From: Brevibacterium sp. p3-SID960
GTDB lineage: Bacteria > Actinomycetota > Actinomycetes > Actinomycetales > Brevibacteriaceae
Reading direction: 5' to 3'
NCBI RefSeq assembly: GCF_025144725.1
Contig: NZ_JALXKS010000012.1
Coordinates: 3,407 to 67,406, forward strand
DNA: 64,000 bases
The stretch's first letter is position 1. Each line of letters starts with the position of its first letter. Positions 32,993 through 40,784 of the stretch are shown here, piece after piece. The notes below the pieces were generated by a model, which made no database searches, was not told the origin of the DNA, and saw nothing but the letters and a program-made list of their open reading frames with translations. A program made the position numbers and the translations under genes.

Positions 32993-33826
32993 ATGGCCAA
33001 ACTCGTCGCGCTCTCTCCGTCCCGGGCCAATGACTTCGTCCAGTGCCCGCTGAAGTTCCGCTTCCGCACCGTCGACAAGATCCCTGAGCCGCTGTCGCCG
33101 GCCGCGTTCCGCGGCACGCTCGTCCATGCCGTGCTCGAGCGCCTCTTCGACGCGGTCGCCCCCGAGCGGACGTGGGAGAAGACGATCGAGCTGCTGCCCA
33201 TCGAGCTGACGCGGCTGACCGACGAGGACGGGCGTGTCGCTGAGCTCTTCCCCGCTGAGGAGGATCGCCGCCGCCTGCTCAACGAGTCAGCCGAGCTGTG
33301 CCGTTCGTACTTCGCGCTCGAGATTCCGCAGATGCTCGAACCGGACCGGCGGGAGGAGTACGTGCAGGTGCCGCTCGCGGGCGGGCCGGTGCTGCGCGGG
33401 TTCATCGACCGCGTCGACGCCTCCCCGGGTGGCGCGGTGCGGCTGGTCGATTACAAGACCGGCAAACAGCCCAAACCGCAGTACGGCCGCGAGGCAGATT
33501 TCCAGATGCGCTTCTATGCCCTCATGCACTACCTGGCTGAGGGCCGGCTCGTGCACACCCTCAAGCTGCTCTACCTCGGCTCGCGCAGCTCGATCGACAT
33601 GCAGCCGACGATGGGTGATATCGAGCGCACCGAATTCGAAGTCCGCGGCATCTGGAACGAGATCACCGATGCCGCCCAGTCCGGGCGCTGGCGTCCGCGC
33701 CGCTCCCCGCTGTGCACTTGGTGTTCGTTCAAGCCGATGTGCCCGGCATGGGGCAATACGCCCCCGGAGCCCCCGCCGATCACCGAGATCGCCGGTGTCG
33801 ATCTGCTCTCAGGCAGCACCGACTGA
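32993..33826 (+). CDS. RecB-like PD-(D/E)XK exonuclease with Fe-S cysteines
   Basis: This 277-aa stand-alone nuclease domain is of the RecB/AddB/Cas4 type. It begins LSPSRANDFVQCPLKFRF, where the first Cys is one cluster ligand. The catalytic core is GTLVHAVLERLFD (His), LRGFIDRVD (Asp) and VRLVDYKTGKQ (Asp, Lys). The C terminus has CTWCSFKPMCPAW, three more cysteines that can complete a 4Fe-4S cluster as in AddB/Cas4 nucleases. It probably processes DNA ends. No CRISPR context exists, so it is not a Cas4 of a local system. Confidence 0.9.
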   Translation: MAKLVALSPSRANDFVQCPLKFRFRTVDKIPEPLSPAAFRGTLVHAVLERLFDAVAPERTWEKTIELLPIELTRLTDEDGRVAELFPAEEDRRRLLNESAELCRSYFALEIPQMLEPDRREEYVQVPLAGGPVLRGFIDRVDASPGGAVRLVDYKTGKQPKPQYGREADFQMRFYALMHYLAEGRLVHTLKLLYLGSRSSIDMQPTMGDIERTEFEVRGIWNEITDAAQSGRWRPRRSPLCTWCSFKPMCPAWGNTPPEPPPITEIAGVDLLSGSTD

Positions 33827-33850
33827 GCCAGCCTGCAGGGGTCTGTTCGC

Positions 33851-34555
33851 TCACCCGTCGTCGCTGGACTGCTGAGCGTCGGCGACGCCGGGCCCGTGCG
33901 GGACGGCCGAGCCGATCAGGCCGTCGAGGGACTGGGCGCTCATCCCCTCCAGGGTCGGCACGAGCCGTCGGCCCGGTCGTTCGGGGATCGGCACCAGATG
34001 CGGCACCCCGAACGCAATCGTTCCTGCGGATTCGGCGCTGGTGAGTCCTGGCACAGAGTCCTCGAATGCCACACATGCTCCGGGCGGTACGCCGATCTGC
34101 CCGGCGCCGATGAGATAGGGCGCTGGATCCGGCTTGCCGGCCGGCACCTCGTCGCCGGTGACAAGCGCTGCGAACGCTCCGTTCGGGCAGGCGGCGACGA
34201 CCGCCTCGGCGAGCCGGCGATACGACATCGTCACCAGCGCACACGGCACGCTTTCGGCCTGCAGGTCTGCCAACAGCTCACGTGCCCCGGGCCGGAACGG
34301 CACATGCTCGCCGATGAGTTCGATGACCCGATCGAGGAGCAGTTCGACGATCTCCTCAGCGGGCAGCGTCAGGCCGTGGGCGATGAGGATGTGGGCCGAG
34401 GTCAGCAGCTCGTTGCCGACCATGAGCATGCCCTTCTCCTCGTCCCAGTCGAGACCGTGAGCGCGCATGAGCTCTGTTTCGGCCGTGATCCAGTACGGTT
34501 CGGTGTCGACGAGAGTGCCGTCCATGTCCCACAGGACTGCCGAGTAGAATCGCAT
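33851..34555 (-). CDS. HAD-family hydrolase (beta-phosphoglucomutase-like phosphatase)
   Basis: This 234-aa haloacid-dehalogenase-type phosphatase has motif I LWDMDGTLVDTEP with the nucleophile and general acid Asp, an alpha-helical cap (residues about 18-85), motif II VTMS, motif III lysine in AGKPDPAPY, and motif IV VAFEDSVPGLTSA. The substrate is likely a small sugar or nucleotide phosphate. It is divergent from the PAC2 gene, and the two -10 elements overlap. Confidence 0.9.
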   Translation of the reverse strand: MRFYSAVLWDMDGTLVDTEPYWITAETELMRAHGLDWDEEKGMLMVGNELLTSAHILIAHGLTLPAEEIVELLLDRVIELIGEHVPFRPGARELLADLQAESVPCALVTMSYRRLAEAVVAACPNGAFAALVTGDEVPAGKPDPAPYLIGAGQIGVPPGACVAFEDSVPGLTSAESAGTIAFGVPHLVPIPERPGRRLVPTLEGMSAQSLDGLIGSAVPHGPGVADAQQSSDDG

Positions 34556-34562
34556 GACTCCT

Positions 34563-34568
34563 AGCGTA
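34563..34568 (-). promoter_or_regulatory. -10 element of leaderless HAD hydrolase mRNA
   Basis: TACGCT on the minus strand ends 7 nt before the ATG at 34555. It overlaps the divergent -10 at 34567-34572 by 2 bp. Confidence 0.5.
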
Positions 34569-34572
34569 GTCT
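34567..34572 (+). promoter_or_regulatory. -10 element of leaderless PAC2 mRNA
   Basis: TAGTCT ends 6 nt before the ATG at 34579. Confidence 0.5.
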
Positions 34573-34578
34573 GTGCCC

Positions 34579-35415
34579 ATGGACTTTCTGCCTCCCTCCG
34601 ATCGCTGGCTGCGGATCATCGCCGTCGAAGGTATGGATGACGCAGGTCAGAGCGCCGTCGACGCCGCGCATCACCTGGTCGAGGCGTGGGATCTGCGCCC
34701 GGCTGAGGAACTGCTGACCGATGGCTACTACGACTACACGCTGGTGCGTCCGCAGCTGCGCCGCTCCGGTCTGACCGCCGAAATCGAGTGGCCGTGCATC
34801 GAGACCTATCTCGGGACGGTGCCGGGCACGCCGATCAGCGTGATCGTCGCGATCGGTCCGGAGCCGACCTCCCACTGGGCTGATGCCTTCGAGGTGCTGC
34901 TGGACGGTGCTCATTCCGACGATCGTGTGGTGCTCATCAGCGGGGCTGCCGCATCGGTGTCCCATCGCCGTCCGCTGCCGGCGGCGGTCACAAGCGAGCA
35001 GTCCGATGTGGTATCCGCCTATGACGGCGTCGAATCGGCCTGCGGTGAGGGTACTGCCGGTCTGCTGGAGGTCTTCGCCGTCCTGCTCGCCGCGCAGCGC
35101 ATCCCGGCGGTCACCCTGACGGTGTCCGTGCCCGGGTATGTCGCCGGCACCACCTCGCCGAAGGCGATCCTGTCGCTCCTCGGCGCCTTCGAGGACCTGA
35201 CCGGGTTGGTCGTGCCTCAGCACGACCTCGTCGAGGATGCCCGTGCCTGGGAGTTCGGCGTCGAGGAGTTCGTCGAAGCAAACCCCGACCTGCAGGATCA
35301 CGTCGAGCATCTCGAATCGGTCGCGGAGACCTCCGAGCTGCCCGAAGCCAAGGGCGAGGCGATCGCCCGTGAGTTCGAGCGCTACCTGCAGCACCGGCGC
35401 CGCGACGGAGGCTGA
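34579..35415 (+). CDS. PAC2 (proteasome assembly chaperone-like) family protein
   Basis: This 278-aa protein matches the PAC2 fold, named for a eukaryotic proteasome assembly chaperone; its bacterial role is not established. It begins with FLPPSDRWLRIIAVEGMDDAGQSAV, has LVRPQLRRSGLTAEIEWPCIE and a conserved TLTVSVPGYV/TTSPKAIL core, and an acidic helical C-terminal end. The ATG at 34579 is fixed by the leaderless -10; a start two codons earlier is unlikely. It lies 4 kb from the proteasome ATPase and next to mshC, as in Streptomyces. Confidence 0.83.
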   Translation: MDFLPPSDRWLRIIAVEGMDDAGQSAVDAAHHLVEAWDLRPAEELLTDGYYDYTLVRPQLRRSGLTAEIEWPCIETYLGTVPGTPISVIVAIGPEPTSHWADAFEVLLDGAHSDDRVVLISGAAASVSHRRPLPAAVTSEQSDVVSAYDGVESACGEGTAGLLEVFAVLLAAQRIPAVTLTVSVPGYVAGTTSPKAILSLLGAFEDLTGLVVPQHDLVEDARAWEFGVEEFVEANPDLQDHVEHLESVAETSELPEAKGEAIAREFERYLQHRRRDGG

Positions 35416-35421
35416 GACGCC

Positions 35422-35453
35422 GCCGGCCCCGCACCACGAGGTGCGCGGCCGGC
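35422..35453. terminator. Hairpin between PAC2 gene and mshC
   Basis: A 14-bp stem with one mismatch (35422-35435 and 35440-35453) and a 4-nt ACGA loop lies between convergent genes. Confidence 0.6.
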
Positions 35454-35475
35454 CGTCAGTGTGCGGCCGGAGTTG

Positions 35476-36708
35476 TCAGAGCCTGATGCCGAGGAGGGCG
35501 TCGATCGCCTCGACGATCTCCTCGGTGTCGGCGCGCGATCCCTCGCTGCTCGTCGCGGCAGCCCAGCGGTCGAGCGTCGACAGCGCTGAGGGCGTGTCGA
35601 GGTCGTCGCTGAGGTCGTGGCGCAGATCGTCGATGACGTCAGCGGCGCTGACCGTCGATCCGAGGTCGGCGGCCCTGCGCCAGGTGGTCAGCCGCTGCTG
35701 GGCCTGCTCGAGCACCTCATCGGAATAGCTCCAGTCGCAGCGGTAGTGGTGCGCCAGCAGGGTCAGCCGCACCGCCATCGGGTCGACACCGGATTCGCGC
35801 AGCGCGGAGACGAAGACGAGATTCCCGCGGGACTTGCTCATCTTCTCGCCCTCGTAGCCGACCATGCCGGTATGCATGAACACCTGGGCGAACGGCTCGC
35901 CGGTCAGTGCGGTCGCGTGGGCTGCGCACAGCTCGTGGTGCGGGAAGATCAGGTCTGAGCCGCCGCCCTGGATGGTGAGCGGGAAGCCGAGGTACTCGTT
36001 GGCGATGGCCGCGCATTCGATGTGCCAGCCGGGGCGACCTGGGCCGAGCTCGCCGCCGTCCCAGGACGGCTCGCCTTCGCGTTCGGCACGCCACAGCAGC
36101 GCGTCGAGCGGGTCTTCCTTGCCCGGTGTGTCGGGGTCGCCGCCGCGTTCGCCGAACAGGCGCATCATGGTGTCGCGGTCGTAATGGGACTCCGAGCCGA
36201 ACGCCGGCTTGATCGCGGCGTTGACGCGGTAATACACATCGCCGTTGTCGAGCCGGTAGGCATAGCCGTTGTGCAGCAGCTCCGTGACCGCGTCGACGAC
36301 GAGGTCGATGCTCTCGACGGCACCGATGAAGTGGTCGGGGGCGATGACCCGCAGCACCTCCATGTCGCTGCGGAATCGTTCGATCTCACCGTCGGCCAGA
36401 TCCCGCCAGTCGACGCCGGTGGCCTCGGCCCGTTCGAGGAGCGGGTCGTCGATGTCGGTGATGTTCTGGACGTAGGACACCTCCACACCGGCATCGCGCC
36501 ACACCCGCTGCAGCACGTCGAAGGCCACATAGGTGGCAGCGTGACCGAGGTGGGTTGAGTCATAGGGGGTGATCCCGCAGACGTAGAGTCGCGCGACCTT
36601 CTCCTTGCCCGGCGCCTGTACGGGACCCTGCTCTGCAGTGCAGTAGACATCGGGGCCGCGGCCGGAGCTGGAGAGCCTGGGAACATCAGGAGATTGCCAT
36701 GGTTTCAC
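35476..36708 (-). CDS. mshC: Cysteine-mycothiol precursor ligase MshC
   Basis: MshC (410 aa) uses ATP to join cysteine to glucosaminyl-inositol in mycothiol synthesis. It is a class I cysteinyl-tRNA synthetase paralogue: [20 protein letters not shown] (HIGH-like motif and zinc Cys), [21 protein letters not shown], and [12 protein letters not shown] (KMSKS). The tRNA anticodon-binding domain is absent, as expected. The start was moved 27 codons downstream to the GTG ([10 protein letters not shown]), which matches the family N terminus and lies 6 nt after TATGCT. Confidence 0.95.
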   Translation of the reverse strand: MKPWQSPDVPRLSSSGRGPDVYCTAEQGPVQAPGKEKVARLYVCGITPYDSTHLGHAATYVAFDVLQRVWRDAGVEVSYVQNITDIDDPLLERAEATGVDWRDLADGEIERFRSDMEVLRVIAPDHFIGAVESIDLVVDAVTELLHNGYAYRLDNGDVYYRVNAAIKPAFGSESHYDRDTMMRLFGERGGDPDTPGKEDPLDALLWRAEREGEPSWDGGELGPGRPGWHIECAAIANEYLGFPLTIQGGGSDLIFPHHELCAAHATALTGEPFAQVFMHTGMVGYEGEKMSKSRGNLVFVSALRESGVDPMAVRLTLLAHHYRCDWSYSDEVLEQAQQRLTTWRRAADLGSTVSAADVIDDLRHDLSDDLDTPSALSTLDRWAAATSSEGSRADTEEIVEAIDALLGIRL

Positions 36709-36714
36709 GCCCCC

Positions 36715-36720
36715 AGCATA
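36715..36720 (-). promoter_or_regulatory. -10 element of leaderless mshC mRNA
   Basis: TATGCT on the minus strand ends 6 nt before the GTG at 36708. Confidence 0.55.
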
Positions 36721-36816
36721 CGAGTGAGCAATCAGCGACCTCAACACGGCAGATCTCCCGGCGCGCCGGAACGGCATGTGTCCACCCACCGGATCGGAAA
36801 CCTCAGCCTGCCGCGG

Positions 36817-37722
36817 TCACAGCGGCGGCCACGGAATCGGCGTCCGGGTCGCCGGCGGCAGCGGGAATGCCCCGAGCTCGCTCAGGGCCGCTGCGCGTGC
36901 CGCGGTGGCGTCTGCCTCGGCATCGGTGAGCCAGGTCCCGAGGCGGTGCCGCAGTTCGGTGCTCTCGGCGACCTCGGCCAAAAGCCTGTTCTCAGCAGGT
37001 GTGAAGGGTTCGCCGCAAAAGCCCCACAGCACGGTGCGCAGCTTCGGTTCGGCGTGGAAGGTCAGTCCGTGGTCGATGCCGAACACGCCGGGTGCGGTGC
37101 CGTCGAAGCGGTAGTGCCCGCTGAGGATGTGTGAGGCTTTGCGGTCGGCGTTGTTGACGATGAGGTCGAACAGTGCGATCTGCCGCAGTGCCGGTGCGAG
37201 CGCGTGAGCGACGATGAGGTCCTCACCGTCTTCAGACACGGCGGCGAAGATCGCAGCCCAGCCCTCAGGCACCTCGTCGGGTTCGAAGATGTCGACGAGC
37301 GCATCGCCGTGGCTGAGCGTCTCGACATACGCCTGCACTGAGCCCGGTCCGGCCGGCATGTCAGTGCGCATGACCGTCGGCGGGGCCACCAGCAGCCCGA
37401 TGGCCTGCCCGAGTTCGAAACAGGCGACCTCCCGGCCGGCCAGCGACTGGTGGGGGAAGTCATGCAGCGGCCGCTCCCCCGCGGCGGGCTTGTAGACCGC
37501 GCGCAGCACAGTCTCACCTGCTGTCACCGTGATGAGCCGCGTGTCATTCGAGGCGTGCGGGATGCGCCCGAGCTGGTGGACCTCACCGGCGGTGAGCACG
37601 TCGACGATGCTGGCGGTGTCGTCTGCCGCTGACAGGTGCGTCGGTGTGTCGATGCGCACGGAGATCTCCGGCCAGTCGGGGCTGGAGTCGCTGTGTCCGC
37701 TGCGGGTGGTCATATCCGGCAT
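36817..37722 (-). CDS. SCO1664-family protein (kinase-like fold)
   Basis: This 301-aa protein belongs to an actinobacterial family found beside mshC and DUF3090. It resembles phosphatidylinositol 3/4-kinase-like folds: VLRAVYKPAAGERPLHDFP (Lys of a nucleotide site), LFDLIVNNADRKASHIL (catalytic-loop-like Asn-Asn-Asp-Arg) and GIDHGLTFH (DHG, metal-binding-like). Kinase activity is inferred only from these motifs. The ATG overlaps the DUF3090 stop (TGATG), so the two are coupled; the longer upstream frame is discarded. Confidence 0.85.
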   Translation of the reverse strand: MPDMTTRSGHSDSSPDWPEISVRIDTPTHLSAADDTASIVDVLTAGEVHQLGRIPHASNDTRLITVTAGETVLRAVYKPAAGERPLHDFPHQSLAGREVACFELGQAIGLLVAPPTVMRTDMPAGPGSVQAYVETLSHGDALVDIFEPDEVPEGWAAIFAAVSEDGEDLIVAHALAPALRQIALFDLIVNNADRKASHILSGHYRFDGTAPGVFGIDHGLTFHAEPKLRTVLWGFCGEPFTPAENRLLAEVAESTELRHRLGTWLTDAEADATAARAAALSELGAFPLPPATRTPIPWPPL

Positions 37723-38288
37723 CAGCGGGCGATTCCGTTGGCGCGCGGGCACATGTGACCGGCCGGATCGAGCGGCAGCGCGCAGAACGGGCAGTCCGAG
37801 CGTCCGGCATTGACGACCTGGTCGGCGCGGCGGGCGAACTCGCGGGCCTGGCCAGCGGTGAGGGTGACCTTGAGTGAGCGTCGCTCCTGCGTGTCGTCAT
37901 CCGGGTCGCCGCTGGTGCCCGACTCGGCGTCCTGCTGGGTGAGTTCGAAGCATTCGACGATGAGCAGACCGGCCTGGGTGTCCCAGCCCAGACTCATGGT
38001 GCCGACGATGAACTCGGCGTCGACGGGCATCGCCAGGCCGGCGTTGTCGATGAGCTCCTCGAGCGGGCCGACCGGGATCGGCACAGTGCTGGCGCCCTTG
38101 GCCCTGACCATGTCGAGCAGCTCGTCCATCCGCTCCCCGAGCATCTCGACCTGCTCCTTCTCCAGCGTCACCGAGGTGACGACGCCCTCGGAGGCGGCCT
38201 GCAGGAAGAACGTGCGCTCGCCCGGCAGGCCGACGGTCCCGGCGATGAACCGGTCGGGCGACGAGTGTTCGAAGATCGGGGCAGCCAT
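37722..38288 (-). CDS. DUF3090 family protein
   Basis: This 188-aa protein matches DUF3090: FEHSSPDRFIAGTVGLPGERTFFLQA at the N terminus, AEFIVGTMSLGWD in the middle, and a C-terminal FARRADQVVNAGRSDCPFCALPLDPAGHMCPR with three or four cysteines that could bind a metal. Function unknown; the partnership with the SCO1664-like gene is conserved. The start is set by the TAGGGT hexamer 7 nt upstream, so the very long upstream frame that runs antisense through the Asp-tailed gene is ignored. Confidence 0.88.
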   Translation of the reverse strand: MAAPIFEHSSPDRFIAGTVGLPGERTFFLQAASEGVVTSVTLEKEQVEMLGERMDELLDMVRAKGASTVPIPVGPLEELIDNAGLAMPVDAEFIVGTMSLGWDTQAGLLIVECFELTQQDAESGTSGDPDDDTQERRSLKVTLTAGQAREFARRADQVVNAGRSDCPFCALPLDPAGHMCPRANGIAR

Positions 38289-38295
38289 AGTCCTT

Positions 38296-38301
38296 ACCCT
38301 A
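38296..38301 (-). promoter_or_regulatory. -10 element of leaderless DUF3090 mRNA
   Basis: TAGGGT on the minus strand ends 7 nt before the ATG at 38288. Confidence 0.55.
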
Positions 38302-38360
38302 TGGCATTCGATTCCCCTCGTCATCGGCTCGAACTGGTGACGCGGCCTGCAGAAGGGGGG

Positions 38361-38366
38361 TACATT
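38361..38366 (+). promoter_or_regulatory. -10 element of the Asp-tailed protein gene
   Basis: TACATT ends 6 nt before the ATG at 38373. A GGAGG also lies there but only 1 nt from the start, too close to act as a ribosome site. Confidence 0.45.
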
Positions 38367-38372
38367 GGAGGC

Positions 38373-38732
38373 ATGAGCCTTGAACCCGATGTGGCCCTGG
38401 AAGAGTTCCTTTCGGCAATCCGCGAGCACTACGCTGCAGCGGCCCACCGTTCCTCCGATGAGGACCCGCGAGTCGAAGCCACCTACATGGCCCTGGCCGA
38501 GGCTTTCGACATCTACGAGGACGCCCTCTACCGTGCGTTCGAGGAGGTCACTCCGTTTGAGCTCTTCGACGATCAGGAAGACGCCAAGGCTGACCTCGGT
38601 GACGATGACGACGATGATGACGACGACTTCGATGATGATTTCGACGATGATGACGATGACTACGACGACGACGATGATGATGACGACTTCGACGACGATG
38701 ATTACGACGATGAGGTCTCCGTCAAGCAGTGA
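38373..38732 (+). CDS. Small acidic protein with poly-aspartate tail
   Basis: This 119-aa protein has an N-terminal helical domain of about 65 residues (PDVALEEFLSAIREHYAAAAHR, VEATYMALAEAFDIYEDALYRAFEEVTPFELF) conserved in Micrococcales, where it has been annotated, without evidence I know of, as a primosomal protein. Residues 77-113 are almost entirely Asp, broken by Phe and Tyr, and encoded by GAY triplets. Such a tail could mimic DNA or bind cations or basic proteins; this is inference. The upstream longer frame is discarded on the basis of the leaderless -10. Confidence 0.75.
   Translation: MSLEPDVALEEFLSAIREHYAAAAHRSSDEDPRVEATYMALAEAFDIYEDALYRAFEEVTPFELFDDQEDAKADLGDDDDDDDDDFDDDFDDDDDDYDDDDDDDDFDDDDYDDEVSVKQ
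38600..38714 (+). repeat. GAY trinucleotide tract encoding the Asp tail
   Basis: About 115 bp of near-continuous GAC/GAT codons interrupted by TTC and TAC. The tract can change length in steps of three by slippage while keeping the frame. Confidence 0.85.
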
Positions 38733-38790
38733 GCGCTGAGCGCTGCTGTCCCACCCTCGACTGACTGCGGCTGCTGCCGCGCCCGAGGTG

Positions 38791-39696
38791 TCAGCCGGGT
38801 TCGGAGATCTGGTCGAGGACCTGGAGGATCTCCGGCTGCAGTTCGGCATCGCTGTTGAGCAGCTGGGTGAGCTGCTCGGTGGTGCGCGGGCTGATGAGGC
38901 TGCAGGCCGGTGCCTGTGAGCGCATCCAGGCCAGCGCGACATCCACCGGGGCGATCTCCAGGCTCGAGGCGGCTTTGCTCACTCCCGCCACGATCCGCTG
39001 CGCGTCGTCGGTCAGATAGCGCTGCATGTAGCCGTCCCGGTGGAGCGCCGCCCGCGAATCCGCCGGGACGGCCTTGAGGTACTGACCCGAGAGCGCGCCG
39101 CGGCCGAGTGCAGCACCGGCGACCATGCCGATGCCCAGGTAGTCGGCCGCCGGGGCGACCTCGGACTCCGCCGAGCGCTCGAGCAGCGAATGCTCGTTGA
39201 AGGCGGCGACCACCGGTATCCCGGCTCCGGCGACGGCGGCCAGCTGCCAGCCGGAATGGTAGGCACAGGCGACGTAGCCGATTTCCCCGGCGCTCAGCAG
39301 CGTCTCAAGCGCTGAGGCGGTCTCCTCCAGCGGTGTGGCCGCATCGAAGCCGTCGAGGACGAGGACATCGATGTGGTCCCGGCGCATCCGCTGCATGAGC
39401 TGCCGGGCCTGTCGGAGCACCTGCTGCCGGGACAGGCTGAGGACGGGTTCGTGCCCGCGCTGGGCGACGCCGACACGGGCGCACACAGTGACTTCGGGGC
39501 TGACTGTCAGCTTGCCGAGCAGATCGGCCGCCGGCGAGGCGAACGACGGCAGCTCAAGAGTCGTGCCTCCGGCCTCGCTGTAGGAATCGAGGAGCTGCTG
39601 GGCGGTGTCCGCCTCAACGCGACTGCCCCAGTCGAAGGTGCCGAGTCCGAGCTCAGAGAGCTCCAGACCTGATGTTCCGACGCGGTGAACGTGCAT
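38791..39696 (-). CDS. Aldo/keto reductase-like protein without the catalytic tetrad
   Basis: This 301-aa TIM-barrel protein has AKR-type strands (GLELSELGLGTFDWGS, YVACAYHSGWQLA, and the C-terminal VALAWMRSQ). Each catalytic position appears replaced: the usual FD..xxYG region reads LELPSFAS (Asp to Glu, Tyr lost), the Lys strand reads CARVGV (Lys to Arg), and the His strand reads VLVLDGFD (His to Asp). The cofactor-binding end (SLISPRTTEQLTQLL) is partly kept. It is probably a non-enzymatic or repurposed relative. Leaderless start at 39696. Confidence 0.8.
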   Translation of the reverse strand: MHVHRVGTSGLELSELGLGTFDWGSRVEADTAQQLLDSYSEAGGTTLELPSFASPAADLLGKLTVSPEVTVCARVGVAQRGHEPVLSLSRQQVLRQARQLMQRMRRDHIDVLVLDGFDAATPLEETASALETLLSAGEIGYVACAYHSGWQLAAVAGAGIPVVAAFNEHSLLERSAESEVAPAADYLGIGMVAGAALGRGALSGQYLKAVPADSRAALHRDGYMQRYLTDDAQRIVAGVSKAASSLEIAPVDVALAWMRSQAPACSLISPRTTEQLTQLLNSDAELQPEILQVLDQISEPG

Positions 39697-39701
39697 AGTC
39701 C

Positions 39702-39731
39702 TTGAGGTTACCTGATCAGTGGGTCTACCCT
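39702..39731 (+). promoter_or_regulatory. Candidate promoter of uppP
   Basis: TTGAGG (39702-39707), an 18-nt spacer, then TACCCT (39726-39731). It would give a leader of about 135 nt and overlaps the divergent -10 of the AKR-like gene. Confidence 0.45.
39705..39710 (-). promoter_or_regulatory. -10 element of leaderless AKR-like mRNA
   Basis: TAACCT on the minus strand ends 8 nt before the ATG at 39696. Confidence 0.45.
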
Positions 39732-39872
39732 GATGTGGGTCTGGCCGCCGGTGCGTCGTCGCTGTCTCTCAGCGAAGCCCCCGCCGCGAGCACCTCAGCC
39801 CGCAGCCATATCCCCGGCGCGGGCGTCTGCCCACACCGCTATTCGCGGGTGCCTACAGCTAGGAGCAAGTGC

Positions 39873-40700
39873 ATGGATTGGCTCATCGCCGCGATCCTCG
39901 GAATCGTGCAGGGACTCACCGAGTTCCTGCCGATCTCCTCTTCAGCACATCTGCGGATCGTCGGCGAGTTCCTGCTGCCGGGGCAGGATCCGGGGGCGTT
40001 CTTCACCGCCATCGTGCAGATCGGCACCGAAACCGCGGTGCTCGTGTACTTCTGGAAGGACATCACCAGCATCATCGCCGCCTGGTGCAGGGCGCTTGTG
40101 GGCCGCGGGCCCAAGGACGACCCGAAGGTCCGGCTCGGCTGGCTCATCATCCTCGGCTCGATTCCCATCGCGGTGCTCGGGCTGCTGTTCGAAAGCCAGA
40201 TCGAGACGGTGCTGCGCAGCTTGTGGATCACTGCGACGATGCTCATCGTCTTCGGCATCATCCTCGGTCTGGCCGACAAGTACGGTTTGCGGACCTATGA
40301 GCTCAAGGACATGACCTGGGGTCAGGGCATCCTCTACGGCCTGGCACAGGCGATGGCGCTCATCCCCGGTGTGTCGCGCTCCGGCGGCACGATCATCGCC
40401 GGCCGGCTGATGGGCTTCAAGCGCGAAGCCGCCGCCCGCTATTCGTTCCTGCTCGCTGTCCCGGCGGTGATGGCCTCGGGCTTCTACGGCCTGTTCAAGA
40501 GCATCGGCGAGCCGATGGTGCTCGGCTGGGGGCCGACCGCACTGGCCACACTGGTGAGCTTCGTCGTCGGCTACATCGTCATCGTCGGGTTCCTCAAGTT
40601 CATCTCGACCCGCTCCTTCGCCGTCTTCGTCTGGTACCGCGTCATCATCGGCCTGGTCATCTACGCCCTGTTGGGCGCCGGGGTCATCTCAGCGATCTGA
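39873..40700 (+). CDS. uppP: Undecaprenyl-diphosphate phosphatase UppP/BacA
   Basis: This 275-aa integral membrane enzyme recycles the lipid carrier of peptidoglycan synthesis by removing one phosphate from undecaprenyl diphosphate. Signature motifs: GIVQGLTEFLPISSSAHL (the (E/Q)-rich catalytic box) and LIPGVSRSGGTI with the catalytic-type Ser/Arg. About eight hydrophobic helices are present. The start at 39873 follows AGGAG by 7 nt; the in-frame upstream extension lacks membrane-protein character. Confidence 0.95.
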   Translation: MDWLIAAILGIVQGLTEFLPISSSAHLRIVGEFLLPGQDPGAFFTAIVQIGTETAVLVYFWKDITSIIAAWCRALVGRGPKDDPKVRLGWLIILGSIPIAVLGLLFESQIETVLRSLWITATMLIVFGIILGLADKYGLRTYELKDMTWGQGILYGLAQAMALIPGVSRSGGTIIAGRLMGFKREAAARYSFLLAVPAVMASGFYGLFKSIGEPMVLGWGPTALATLVSFVVGYIVIVGFLKFISTRSFAVFVWYRVIIGLVIYALLGAGVISAI

Positions 40701-40715
40701 CCTAAGCGCTGCGCG

Positions 40716-40784
40716 CCAGTGCCGGTTCGGCCCATCGCGGCGCGGGTTCGTCCCAGTGCGGGTTCGGCCCAGTGCGGGGTCGGC
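40716..40784. repeat. Imperfect 16-bp tandem repeats between uppP and a phosphatase gene
   Basis: Variants of CCAGTGCGGGTTCGGC occur at 40716, 40753 and 40769, with a 21-bp diverged unit between the first two. They fill the gap between two convergent genes and end at the phosphatase stop codon. Confidence 0.7.

Noticed and set aside
38289..38942. N-terminal extension of the DUF3090 protein, with Val/Ile-rich repeats
   Set aside because: It is the reverse complement of the Asp-codon tract of the plus-strand gene; the true start has a -10 at the leaderless distance.
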